This document shows, one piece after another, positions 1 to 6,139 of a DNA stretch of 6,139 nt. Under the pieces are notes generated by a model that was given only the letters and a program-made list of their open reading frames with translations, was not told the DNA's origin and did no database searches. Position numbers and translations under genes: made by a program. The stretch is from NCBI GenBank assembly GCA_035533815.1, contig DATLTB010000072.1:1-6139 (forward strand), written 5' to 3'. This stretch comes from JANWKA01 sp035533815 (GTDB taxonomy: Bacteria > Bacteroidota > Bacteroidia > Chitinophagales > Chitinophagaceae). Numbering within the stretch: position 1 is the stretch's first letter; every line of letters begins with the position of its first letter.

Positions 1-1079
1 TTAGCGGTCAGGGTATCTGCAATTCCTTTGACTTCTTCCCTGCTTTCCCCCGAGAATTCAATGACCAGGATGGCTTCTGGATCCCCCTGAACAAAGAACC
101 GGTTCTTCCTTTGTTCAATATTATCCCTGGTGCATTCCAGGATATAGCGATCAATCAGTTCGCTGGCACCAGGCTTGAAGTCCATAGCCAGGACATTGGC
201 CCGAAGCGCCTCATCAATGGACTGGAAATGGACACAGAGCAGGCCGGTTTCTTTCCACGATAATGGCACGATCTTCAGCCGAAGCTCAGTAAGAAAGGCA
301 AGTGTTCCTTCGGAACCGGCGATCAGTTTGCAGAAATTGAAATCCTCTCCTCCAGCACTGAACGGGGCCGTTTTTGCCAGCAGATCAAGGGCATATCCCG
401 TATTACGCCTGGGAATGCTGCTTTTGGGAAATTCCCGGGTTATTTCCTGCTGGTTGCCATAATCGGACAGCATGCTCCTGATATGGCGATAGATGGAAGA
501 TTCCAGGGAGTGGTCCGATTCGCATTTTTTATGGAATTCCTCAATGGTTAAGGAGGAAAAACAAGCTTCAGAACCATCACTCAGCAAGGCCTTGACTTCC
601 AGCAGGTGTTCCCTGGTGCTGCCGTAAACCACTGAATTGGATCCGCAGGAATTGTTCCCGGCCATGCCTCCGATCATGGCCCTGTTGGCCGTCGAGGTCT
701 CCGGAGCAAAAAAATATCCCAGGGGCTTTAAAACCATATTCAGTTCATCCCGGATCACTCCGGGTTCCACCCGGACCCAATGTTCAGCGGTGTTGACTTC
801 CAGGATCCGGGTGAAATGTCTGGATACATCCACCACAATACCAGGGCCTACCACCTGACCGGCCAGGGAAGTACCTGCCGTACGGGGGATCAGGGAAGTC
901 TTTTCCCTGCGGGCAAATCCGATCAGCTTTTTTAAATCGGAAACCTCCGCGGGCATGGCCACAGCCAGGGGCATTTCCCGGTAAGCGGATGCATCGGTAG
1001 CATACAATACCCGCATCGCCGTATCATCATACAGTTCCCCCTTTAGTTCTCCCGATAAACGGGCAAGGGCCTCTTCCAT
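1..1079 (-). CDS. FAD-linked oxidase, YdiJ / D-lactate dehydrogenase-like, N-terminal part (runs off left edge)
   Basis: I translated 359 codons from the ATG at 1079 down to position 3 with no stop, so the C-terminal part lies outside the window. The visible part is a PCMH-type FAD-binding domain (about residues 37-270). It has the flavin-binding stretch RTAGTSLAGQ (66-75), MIGGMAGNNSCGSNSV (135-150), RRNTGYALD (224-232) and LIAGSEGTLAFLTE (252-265), then the start of the FAD-oxidase C-terminal domain. In this family the enzyme oxidises a D-2-hydroxy acid (lactate, glycolate or 2-hydroxyglutarate) and passes electrons on through FAD. The long segment around RRNTGYALD resembles the roughly 1000-residue YdiJ type, which carries a C-terminal Fe-S module, more than the shorter GlcD type. 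That module is not visible, so this is inference, and the substrate cannot be told. The frame stays open upstream of the ATG, but MEEALARL matches the usual family start. No clear ribosome binding site is seen. It is divergent from thrS. Confidence 0.9.
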   Translation of the reverse strand, partial: MEEALARLSGELKGELYDDTAMRVLYATDASAYREMPLAVAMPAEVSDLKKLIGFARREKTSLIPRTAGTSLAGQVVGPGIVVDVSRHFTRILEVNTAEHWVRVEPGVIRDELNMVLKPLGYFFAPETSTANRAMIGGMAGNNSCGSNSVVYGSTREHLLEVKALLSDGSEACFSSLTIEEFHKKCESDHSLESSIYRHIRSMLSDYGNQQEITREFPKSSIPRRNTGYALDLLAKTAPFSAGGEDFNFCKLIAGSEGTLAFLTELRLKIVPLSWKETGLLCVHFQSIDEALRANVLAMDFKPGASELIDRYILECTRDNIEQRKNRFFVQGDPEAILVIEFSGESREEVKGIADTLTA

Positions 1080-1193
1080 GAAATGGCTTTTCAGCTGCAA
1101 CCCAAGAGGTTTAGTCCGCGAAATTACATTTAACAGGGTACTAAAACTGATTTTTATCCCCGCTGGCTTTTCCCTGGGAAAATTATCTGGTTT

Positions 1194-1201
1194 CAAAGCT
1201 A
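1194..1201 (-). promoter_or_regulatory. Candidate Bacteroidota -7 box for the FAD-linked oxidase gene
   Basis: Read on the minus strand, these bases are TAGCTTTG, an exact match to the Bacteroidota -7 consensus TAnnTTTG. Transcription would start near 1187 and give a leader of about 108 bases before the ATG at 1079. I see no good -33 TTG at the expected 17-23 base spacing; the nearest candidate (1228-1230) is 26 bases away, inside thrS. Weaker 7-of-8 boxes lie closer to the gene, for example TAATTTCG at 1119-1126. The assignment is therefore tentative. Confidence 0.35.
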
Positions 1202-1209
1202 TAACTTTG
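1202..1209 (+). promoter_or_regulatory. Candidate Bacteroidota -7 box for thrS
   Basis: The bases TAACTTTG match the Bacteroidota sigma-A -7 consensus TAnnTTTG exactly and sit 13 bases before the thrS ATG at 1223. Transcription would begin near 1215-1217, leaving an untranslated leader of only about 7 bases. There is no convincing TTG -33 element 17-23 bases upstream. The match and its position directly before a housekeeping gene support it; the missing -33 element is the main doubt. Confidence 0.5.
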
Positions 1210-1222
1210 CATTTCTTTTTTT

Positions 1223-3175
1223 ATGATCAATATCACCTTCCCTGACGGCGCCGTTCGTCAATATGAGGCAGGAATTACTTCCCTGGATATCGCCGGTTCA
1301 ATCAGCGAAGGGCTGGCCCGCAGGGTTTTATCCGCTAAAGTCAATGGAGTGGTCTGGGATGCCATGCGCCCGATAAAGGAAGATGCCTCCTTGAAATTAT
1401 TGACCTGGGATGACCCGGAAGGGAAGGCTACATTCTGGCATTCCTCGGCCCACCTGATGGCAGAAGCGCTGGAATCCCTTTACCCTGGAATCCATTTTGG
1501 AATCGGACCTGCCATAGACCAGGGGTTTTATTACGATGTGGATCCGGGTGGCCGTCAGATCACGGAGGAAGAGTTGCCTGCGATTGCTATAAAAATGGTG
1601 GCCCTCGCCGGACAAAAGAATCCGTACCTGAGAAAACAAATTTCGAAAAAGGAAGCGGTTAACTACTTCACCGTTAAGGGAGATCCCTATAAACTGGAAT
1701 TGATTGAAGGGTTGACAGACGGAGAAATCACTTTTTATTCCCAGGGTAATTTTACCGATCTGTGCCGGGGCCCGCACATTCCCAATACCGGACTGATCCG
1801 GGCTGTCAAGCTAACCAGCATTTCCGGTGCATACTGGAGGGGAAATGAACATAACAAGATGCTGACCCGGATATATGGTATCAGCTTTCCGAAAGCTGCC
1901 GAGCTGGAAGAATACCTGCGGTTGGTGGAAGAGGCAAAAAAAAGAGATCACCGCAAACTCGGCAAGGAACTGGAACTGTTCACTTTTTCCGAAAAAGTGG
2001 GTCTTGGGCTTCCCCTCTGGCTTCCCAGGGGCGCACAGCTCAGGGAACGCCTGCAGCAATTCATGCAGCAGGCGCAGGAAGAAAGAGGATACCTTCCGGT
2101 CATCACTCCCCATATCGGTAATATCAATCTCTACATCACTTCCGGGCATTATGAAAAATATGGCAAGGATAGTTTCCAACCCATTAAAACTCCGCAGGAA
2201 GGAGAGGAGTTCATGCTTAAACCAATGAATTGCCCGCATCATTGTGAGATATACAAAGCCTCCCCCAAATCCTACCGTGACCTGCCGGTCAGGCTGGCAG
2301 AATTCGGCACGGTGTACCGGTATGAACAGAGCGGAGAGCTCCATGGCCTTACCCGGGTCAGGGGCTTTACCCAGGATGATGCCCACCTGTTCTGCCGACC
2401 CGACCAGGTGAGGGAGGAATTCGGGAAAGTCATTGACCTGGTCCTTTATGTCTTCAAATGCTTGCAATTCACCGATTACACCGCCCAGATTTCCCTCAGG
2501 GATAAAACAGATCACCGTAAATATATGGGCACGGATGAGAACTGGGATCTGGCGGAGCAGGCAATCATCGACATAGCTGAAGAAAAAAAGCTGGGGACTA
2601 ATATTGTATATGGGGAAGCTGCTTTTTATGGGCCAAAACTGGATTTCATGGTCAAGGATGCCCTGGGCCGTAGCTGGCAACTGGGAACTATCCAGGTGGA
2701 TTATAACCTGCCTGAGCGTTTTGAACTGGAATATACGGGTGCAGATAACTTGAAACACCGTCCCGTGATGATTCACAGGGCTCCTTTCGGATCCCTGGAA
2801 AGATTTATAGCTGTGTTGATTGAACACTGCGCAGGAAAATTCCCGCTTTGGCTGGCTCCCATACAGGTCAGGGTGTTGCCTATCAGTGATAAATTTACTC
2901 CCGAAGCCATTAAAATCACCGGTTTGCTGAAGAAATCCGGTATCCGGGCCGAACAGGATGACCGGAATGAAAAAATCGGCCGAAAGATCAGGGAGGCTGA
3001 ACTGTTGAAAATCCCATATATGGTGATCATTGGGGAAAAGGAAGCGGAAACCGCCTCCGTATCCGTACGCAGGCAATCCAGGGGGGATATGGGGACCATG
3101 GATTTAAACGACTTCATCAACCTGGTCAGCCGGGAAGTAACAGACAAAACGACATTTACTGAGTCTGGCGCATAA
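1223..3175 (+). CDS. thrS: Threonine--tRNA ligase (threonyl-tRNA synthetase)
   Basis: This cytoplasmic class II aminoacyl-tRNA synthetase joins threonine to tRNA-Thr using ATP. The 650 residues are full length for the family (E. coli has 642) with all domains in order. A TGS domain covers about 1-62. The editing domain, which removes mischarged serine, covers about 65-225, with HxxxH (H73, H77) and CxxxH (C181, H185). The class II catalytic core covers about 245-540. Its zinc ligands, by comparison with the E. coli enzyme, are C337 (in MNCPHH), H388 (in DDAHLF) and H518 (in MIHRAP). Motif 2 lies around 357-388 (RLAEFGTVYRYE) and motif 3 around 519-530 (RAPFGSLERF). The anticodon-binding domain covers about 545-637. 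The ATG at 1223 begins the TGS domain correctly. No Shine-Dalgarno is visible (the upstream bases are T-rich), as is usual in Bacteroidota. All catalytic and editing residues are present, so it should be active. infC follows 76 bases downstream. Confidence 0.98.
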   Translation: MINITFPDGAVRQYEAGITSLDIAGSISEGLARRVLSAKVNGVVWDAMRPIKEDASLKLLTWDDPEGKATFWHSSAHLMAEALESLYPGIHFGIGPAIDQGFYYDVDPGGRQITEEELPAIAIKMVALAGQKNPYLRKQISKKEAVNYFTVKGDPYKLELIEGLTDGEITFYSQGNFTDLCRGPHIPNTGLIRAVKLTSISGAYWRGNEHNKMLTRIYGISFPKAAELEEYLRLVEEAKKRDHRKLGKELELFTFSEKVGLGLPLWLPRGAQLRERLQQFMQQAQEERGYLPVITPHIGNINLYITSGHYEKYGKDSFQPIKTPQEGEEFMLKPMNCPHHCEIYKASPKSYRDLPVRLAEFGTVYRYEQSGELHGLTRVRGFTQDDAHLFCRPDQVREEFGKVIDLVLYVFKCLQFTDYTAQISLRDKTDHRKYMGTDENWDLAEQAIIDIAEEKKLGTNIVYGEAAFYGPKLDFMVKDALGRSWQLGTIQVDYNLPERFELEYTGADNLKHRPVMIHRAPFGSLERFIAVLIEHCAGKFPLWLAPIQVRVLPISDKFTPEAIKITGLLKKSGIRAEQDDRNEKIGRKIREAELLKIPYMVIIGEKEAETASVSVRRQSRGDMGTMDLNDFINLVSREVTDKTTFTESGA

Positions 3176-3176
3176 T

Positions 3177-3199
3177 TTGCCATTAAAAATGGTAATTTT
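3177..3199 (+). terminator. Small hairpin with T-tract between thrS and infC (weak terminator or attenuator)
   Basis: One base after the thrS stop, TTGCCATT (3177-3184) and AATGGTAA (3188-3195) can form an 8-pair stem with one G-U pair around an AAA loop, followed by TTTT (3196-3199). The stem has only two G-C pairs, so it is weak and could let much transcription continue into infC. A leaky terminator or RNA processing site is plausible; full termination would require a promoter for infC, and I found no exact TAnnTTTG box in the remaining spacer. Confidence 0.35.
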
Positions 3200-3251
3200 A
3201 TACCCATCAAATACCTGAATTCATCACTTTAAACCTAACAGCTCGTCATTA

Positions 3252-3824
3252 ATGCAGCCCAGAAAGACTACTTTCACCAGGAACTTTAACTTCAGAAGAA
3301 GAGAACAGCACCAAGAACACAAAACCAACCAGATGATCCGCGTACCTGAAGTACGCCTGGTGGGGGACAATGTGACTGTCGGTATCTATCCCACCCCCGA
3401 AGCCCAGCAAATGGCGCTGAACATGGGTCTGGATCTCGTGGAAATTTCCCCGAATGCCATTCCTCCGGTCTGCAAGATCATTGATTATAATAAATTCCTT
3501 TACGAAAAGAAGAAAAAGGAAAAGGAAATGAAGGCCAAGGCGGCCAGGTCTGAAGTGAAGGAGATCCGTTTTACCCCCAATACCGATGATCATGACTTTG
3601 ATTTTAAGGCGCGACATGCTGAGCGGTTCCTTAAGGAAGGCAATAAAGTCAAAGCCTATGTGCAGTTCAAAGGCAGGGCAATCATGTTCAAGGAAAGGGG
3701 GGAACTCATTTTATTGAAATTTGCCGAACGGCTGGCTGAATCCGGCGCCCTGGAAGGAATGCCTACTATGGAAGGCAAGCGGATGCTGGTCATCATGGCA
3801 CCCAAGTCCAGTAAGAAAAAATAA
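3252..3824 (+). CDS. infC: Translation initiation factor IF-3
   Basis: IF-3 binds the 30S ribosomal subunit, keeps it apart from 50S and checks start-codon and initiator-tRNA pairing. The 190 residues are slightly longer than the usual 170-180 because of a basic N-terminal tail of about 25 residues (FNFRRREQHQ region). The N-domain (about 26-85) contains IRVPEVRLVGDN and GLDLVEISPNAIPPVCK. KIIDYNKFLYEKKK (75-88) fits the IF-3 family signature. A lysine-rich helical linker (about 85-97) leads into the C-domain (about 99-186), with EIRFTPN, HDFDFKARHAERFL, GNKVKAYVQFKGRA and the C-terminal VIMAPKSSKKK. The start is a normal ATG at 3252, unlike the AUU of E. coli infC. The internal Met28 would cut the conserved N-domain start. 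No Shine-Dalgarno is seen. It lies downstream of thrS as in many bacteria, but rpmI and rplT do not follow; the next gene is convergent and ends 30 bases away. Confidence 0.97.
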   Translation: MQPRKTTFTRNFNFRRREQHQEHKTNQMIRVPEVRLVGDNVTVGIYPTPEAQQMALNMGLDLVEISPNAIPPVCKIIDYNKFLYEKKKKEKEMKAKAARSEVKEIRFTPNTDDHDFDFKARHAERFLKEGNKVKAYVQFKGRAIMFKERGELILLKFAERLAESGALEGMPTMEGKRMLVIMAPKSSKKK

Positions 3825-3834
3825 TCAGTTACTG
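3809..3834. terminator. Weak inverted repeat at the end of infC, possible terminator in the convergent gap
   Basis: CAGTAA (3809-3814) and TTACTG (3829-3834) form a 6-pair inverted repeat around a 14-base loop that includes the infC stop codon. A second short palindrome, CTGGGACCCAG, lies at 3840-3850 just before the stop of the convergent peptidase gene. Neither has a G-C rich stem with a clean T-tract, so I cannot point to a standard intrinsic terminator for either gene. Listed only because the 30-base gap must handle the end of two convergent transcripts. Confidence 0.2.
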
Positions 3835-3854
3835 TATTTCTGGGACCCAGTTAT

Positions 3855-5933
3855 TTACCAGATTTGGACCCTGAGGCTATCGGGTCGGTACATCGGTTCT
3901 CCCGGAAGGATATGAAATGCCCGGTAAAATGCCCCCAGTTCTGATGCAGGTCCCTCTACCCGGTACTTGGCCGGAGAATGGGGATTATTCAACAGCATAC
4001 TCCTTAAAATAGCCGGACGGTATTTCACCCTCCAGATTTGTGCCAGGGAAAGGAAAAATCGCTGATCGGGTGTTAATCCGTCCACCTTTACCTGACTTTT
4101 CCCTTCTGGGGTATGATGAAATGCGGCAAGAGCAATGGCCGTTCCGCCAATATCCGCAATATTTTCCCCTAGCGTAAGCCGGCCATTGATATGAAGGCTA
4201 TCCAGTACGGTATACCCATCGTATTGTTTGACCACCATGGCAGCTTTTTGCCGGAACCTGGCTGCGTCCTGCGGGGACCACCAGTTCCTGAGGTTGCCGT
4301 TTGCATCATATTTTCTGCCCTGATCATCAAAGCCATGGGTCATTTCATGGCCGATCACAATTCCGATAGCTCCATAGTTGACTGCGTCGTCCCCGTTCAG
4401 GAAGAAGAAAGGAGGCTGAAGAATCCCAGCCGGAAAATTGATGTCGTTGCTGGTGGGATTATAATAGGCATCCACAGTCGGTGGGGTCATATACCAGGTG
4501 GACCGGTCCACCGGCTTTCCTATCCTCCTAATCGTGCGCAGGAAGGCATAATGACCACAGTCCTTGATATCGGTGATCAGAGAATCCCGGTATATCAGTA
4601 CCGTATTGTAATTTTTCCATTTATCCGGGTAACCGATCTTTTTCACCATGGCATGCAGCTTTACCAGGGCTTTTTGTTTGGTCGAATCGGTCATCCAACT
4701 GGATCTGGCAATACGCTGGGCAAAGGTTTGCTGCAGGTTGCTGACCAGGGTCAGCATCCGTTGTTTGGCGGCCGGCGGAAAGAACTTTTTCACATAGAGT
4801 TGACCAAGCGCATCTCCCATCTGGTTATCTATCAGTCCGCACATCCGTTTCCAGCGTGCTCGCTGCTGTTGCTGGCCGGTTAGCTCCTTATTGAAACTGA
4901 AGGAAGCCCGGACAAAAGCATCGTTCAGGTATGGCGCATATGAATCTATCAGGTGGAAGCGGAAATAATTTTTCCAGTCACTGATAGGTACAGAGGAAAG
5001 TAATCCGGCCAGTCCCTGGTAAAATCCGGGTTGCCCGACAAGCACCCAGTTTAATTTCAGGTTCAGGGCACGGGTCAGCAACTGCCAGGATAGTCCAGGA
5101 GTGAGCTGGTCCATGGATTTCAGGGTCATTTTATGATAATTGGAATCGATATCCCTCAGCTGCACCGGGCTTTTGGAAACAGTTGCCAGTGAAGTTTCCA
5201 GTTTCATTACACGTTCTGCTTCCTGGTAAGGGCTAAAAGGGCCTCCTGTTGCCGAATCTCCGGTCAGGTGAAAGAGAAGGGCCATATATTGTACATAGGC
5301 TTCCCGGATACTGCGGGTGGAAGAATCCGAATTGAAATAATAATCCCGGTTAGGAAGACCCAGCCCCCCCTGATCAAAATGTGCTGCATTCATCCGGCTG
5401 TTCCGGTCATCTGCACTCCCATAAAAGCTGAATAACGGACTCAGTCCTTCCTGGTATTCCATCACCACCTCTTTCAATATACCCTGCTGATTGCGGATGG
5501 CAGCAATTCTGTGCAGGTCGGATTTAATTGGGGCATACCCTTGTTTTTCAATGTTGGCGGAGTCCATGGCTGCCGCATAGAAATCGCCTACCTTCTGTTC
5601 CGGGCTTCCGGGAGGTGCAGTAATGGATTGAGATGCGCTATCCAGGATTTCCCGCATATGTTGAAGGGAAAGGTCTGAGAGCGTGAACATGACTCCCCAG
5701 GCACCCTGAGAGGGAGGAATCGGGGTCCTGCGAAGCCAGTTCCCATTCGCATATCGGAAAAAATTGACTCCCGGACTGACCGAAGTATCCATACCACTCA
5801 GATCCAGCATATCCGTTTTAACCGGGGTAACATTCCGGTGGCAGGACATACAGAAAAGGGAAATGGCCCCGATCAGGGCAGGCTGGAAATAACGGATACA
5901 GGCACTTATTTTACGGATAGCAGGATTGGTCAT
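3855..5933 (-). CDS. M13 family zinc metallopeptidase (neprilysin/PepO-like), probable envelope lipoprotein
   Basis: M13 enzymes are zinc endopeptidases that cut peptides and small proteins, in bacteria usually outside the cytoplasm. From the ATG at 5933 the protein has 692 residues, normal for the family. An in-frame GTG at 5948 would add five residues; I prefer the ATG, which follows A-rich bases. A basic N-terminus and hydrophobic stretch (about 18-29) end at Cys31 (LFCMSC), a possible lipobox with an unusual Cys at -3. The M13 N-terminal domain covers about 46-430 and the catalytic domain about 480-692. The zinc site is HEMTH (529-533), with the third ligand in GENIADIGG (589-597). FPAGILQPPFF, NPHSPAKYRV (the family's transition-state His652 and Arg658) and the terminal RVQIW are also present. 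The usual NAYYN motif reads DAYYN (Asp488). It appears intact and active. It lies 44 bases behind the stop of a related M13 gene and is probably cotranscribed with it. The substrate is unknown. Confidence 0.95.
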   Translation of the reverse strand: MTNPAIRKISACIRYFQPALIGAISLFCMSCHRNVTPVKTDMLDLSGMDTSVSPGVNFFRYANGNWLRRTPIPPSQGAWGVMFTLSDLSLQHMREILDSASQSITAPPGSPEQKVGDFYAAAMDSANIEKQGYAPIKSDLHRIAAIRNQQGILKEVVMEYQEGLSPLFSFYGSADDRNSRMNAAHFDQGGLGLPNRDYYFNSDSSTRSIREAYVQYMALLFHLTGDSATGGPFSPYQEAERVMKLETSLATVSKSPVQLRDIDSNYHKMTLKSMDQLTPGLSWQLLTRALNLKLNWVLVGQPGFYQGLAGLLSSVPISDWKNYFRFHLIDSYAPYLNDAFVRASFSFNKELTGQQQQRARWKRMCGLIDNQMGDALGQLYVKKFFPPAAKQRMLTLVSNLQQTFAQRIARSSWMTDSTKQKALVKLHAMVKKIGYPDKWKNYNTVLIYRDSLITDIKDCGHYAFLRTIRRIGKPVDRSTWYMTPPTVDAYYNPTSNDINFPAGILQPPFFFLNGDDAVNYGAIGIVIGHEMTHGFDDQGRKYDANGNLRNWWSPQDAARFRQKAAMVVKQYDGYTVLDSLHINGRLTLGENIADIGGTAIALAAFHHTPEGKSQVKVDGLTPDQRFFLSLAQIWRVKYRPAILRSMLLNNPHSPAKYRVEGPASELGAFYRAFHILPGEPMYRPDSLRVQIW

Positions 5934-5977
5934 CTTTGTTTTTATCACCGGCGATTCAAATACCCTGACAGATCATC

Positions 5978-6139
5978 TTACCAAAGGCTGATCCGAATAC
6001 TATCGGGACGGTACATCTTATCTCCTGGTTTAACTCCGAATGCCCGGTAAAATGCGGTCATATTGGAAACCGGATTATCCACCCGGTACATTTCGGGGGA
6101 ATGTGGATCATTATTTATCCGGAAAAGCATCCGCTTGTC
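5978..6139 (-). CDS. M13 family metallopeptidase, C-terminal 53 residues (runs off right edge)
   Basis: Reading the minus strand from 6139 to the TAA at 5978-5980 gives 53 residues that match the M13 C-terminal end: DPHSPEMYRV (11-20, with the conserved His13 and Arg19), PVSNMTAFYRAFGVKPGD (23-40), then MYRPDSIRISLW to the end. The catalytic HExxH part lies outside the window. Over the last 42 aligned residues I count 25 identical to the neighbouring complete M13 gene, so the two are paralogs. A 17-base stretch coding for AFYRAF (6039-6055) is identical to 3916-3932 in the other copy. The stop lies 44 bases before the ATG of the next M13 gene, and I see no exact promoter box in that gap, so an operon is likely. 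The family call is firm; length, start and export signal cannot be seen. Confidence 0.9.
   Translation of the reverse strand, partial: DKRMLFRINNDPHSPEMYRVDNPVSNMTAFYRAFGVKPGDKMYRPDSIRISLW

Noticed and set aside
175..858. Two short plus-strand open frames (175-462 and 637-858)
   Set aside because: Both lie opposite the FAD-linked oxidase, which translates without a break on the minus strand and carries conserved flavin-binding motifs.
1080..1193. Open frame continuing upstream of the oxidase ATG, suggesting a longer N-terminus
   Set aside because: The extra residues do not look like this family, no ATG is in frame there, and the start at 1079 gives the expected N-terminal sequence.
1811..3076. 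A 421-codon open frame on the minus strand, antisense to thrS
   Set aside because: It lies wholly inside a clear full-length thrS, its protein shows no recognisable domain, and long antisense frames arise from the codon use of the sense gene.
3219..3221. In-frame ATT upstream of infC, recalling the AUU start of E. coli infC
   Set aside because: It is 11 codons upstream of a normal ATG, the added residues have no IF-3 character, there is no ribosome binding site before it, and ATT triplets are common in this A+T-rich spacer.
4191..4883. A 230-codon open frame on the plus strand, opposite the M13 peptidase
   Set aside because: It is opposite the conserved M13 catalytic region and its translation resembles no family I know; treated as a shadow of the real gene.
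1..6139. Mobile elements, CRISPR arrays, tRNA/rRNA genes, defence or biosynthetic systems
   Set aside because: Apart from short spacers, the window is filled by five recognisable chromosomal genes; I saw no transposase, spaced direct repeats, attachment sites or RNA gene signatures.

Overview
The window looks like ordinary chromosome from a Bacteroidota bacterium, most likely near Chitinophagaceae/Sphingobacteriia. The evidence is the style of the thrS and infC proteins, M13 peptidases of the type common in Bacteroidota, starts without clear Shine-Dalgarno sequences, and TAnnTTTG (-7 type) promoter boxes. The phylum call is fairly safe; the family is a guess from protein similarity recalled by eye. 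I see no insertion sequence, phage gene, CRISPR array, tRNA or rRNA.

Layout: (1) Positions 1-1079, minus strand, hold the first 359 codons of a large FAD-linked oxidase of the YdiJ / D-lactate dehydrogenase-like type, which runs off the left edge. (2) A 143-base divergent control region (1080-1222) contains two abutting -7 boxes pointing in opposite directions, one for the oxidase and one for thrS. (3) thrS (1223-3175) and infC (3252-3824), both plus strand, encode threonyl-tRNA synthetase and translation initiation factor IF-3. They are separated by 76 bases that hold a small hairpin followed by Ts. (4) Two tandem M13 family zinc metallopeptidase genes lie on the minus strand. One is complete (3855-5933, possibly from 5948). 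The other is upstream of it in transcription order, and only its last 53 codons are visible (5978-6139). The M13 pair converges on infC with 30 bases between the stop codons.

How the genes relate: thrS and infC are neighbours in many bacteria and supply translation. The usual next genes, rpmI (L35) and rplT (L20), are absent; the convergent M13 peptidase occupies that place. The peptidase pair was probably made by duplication, is probably cotranscribed leftward, and is probably exported to the cell envelope. The oxidase is a separate metabolic gene that shares only the divergent promoter region with thrS.

I did not find a previously undescribed system. The points worth a second look are the overlapping divergent promoter palindrome, the nearly leaderless thrS, the broken thrS-infC-rpmI-rplT order, and the tandem M13 pair with a substitution in a substrate-binding motif.
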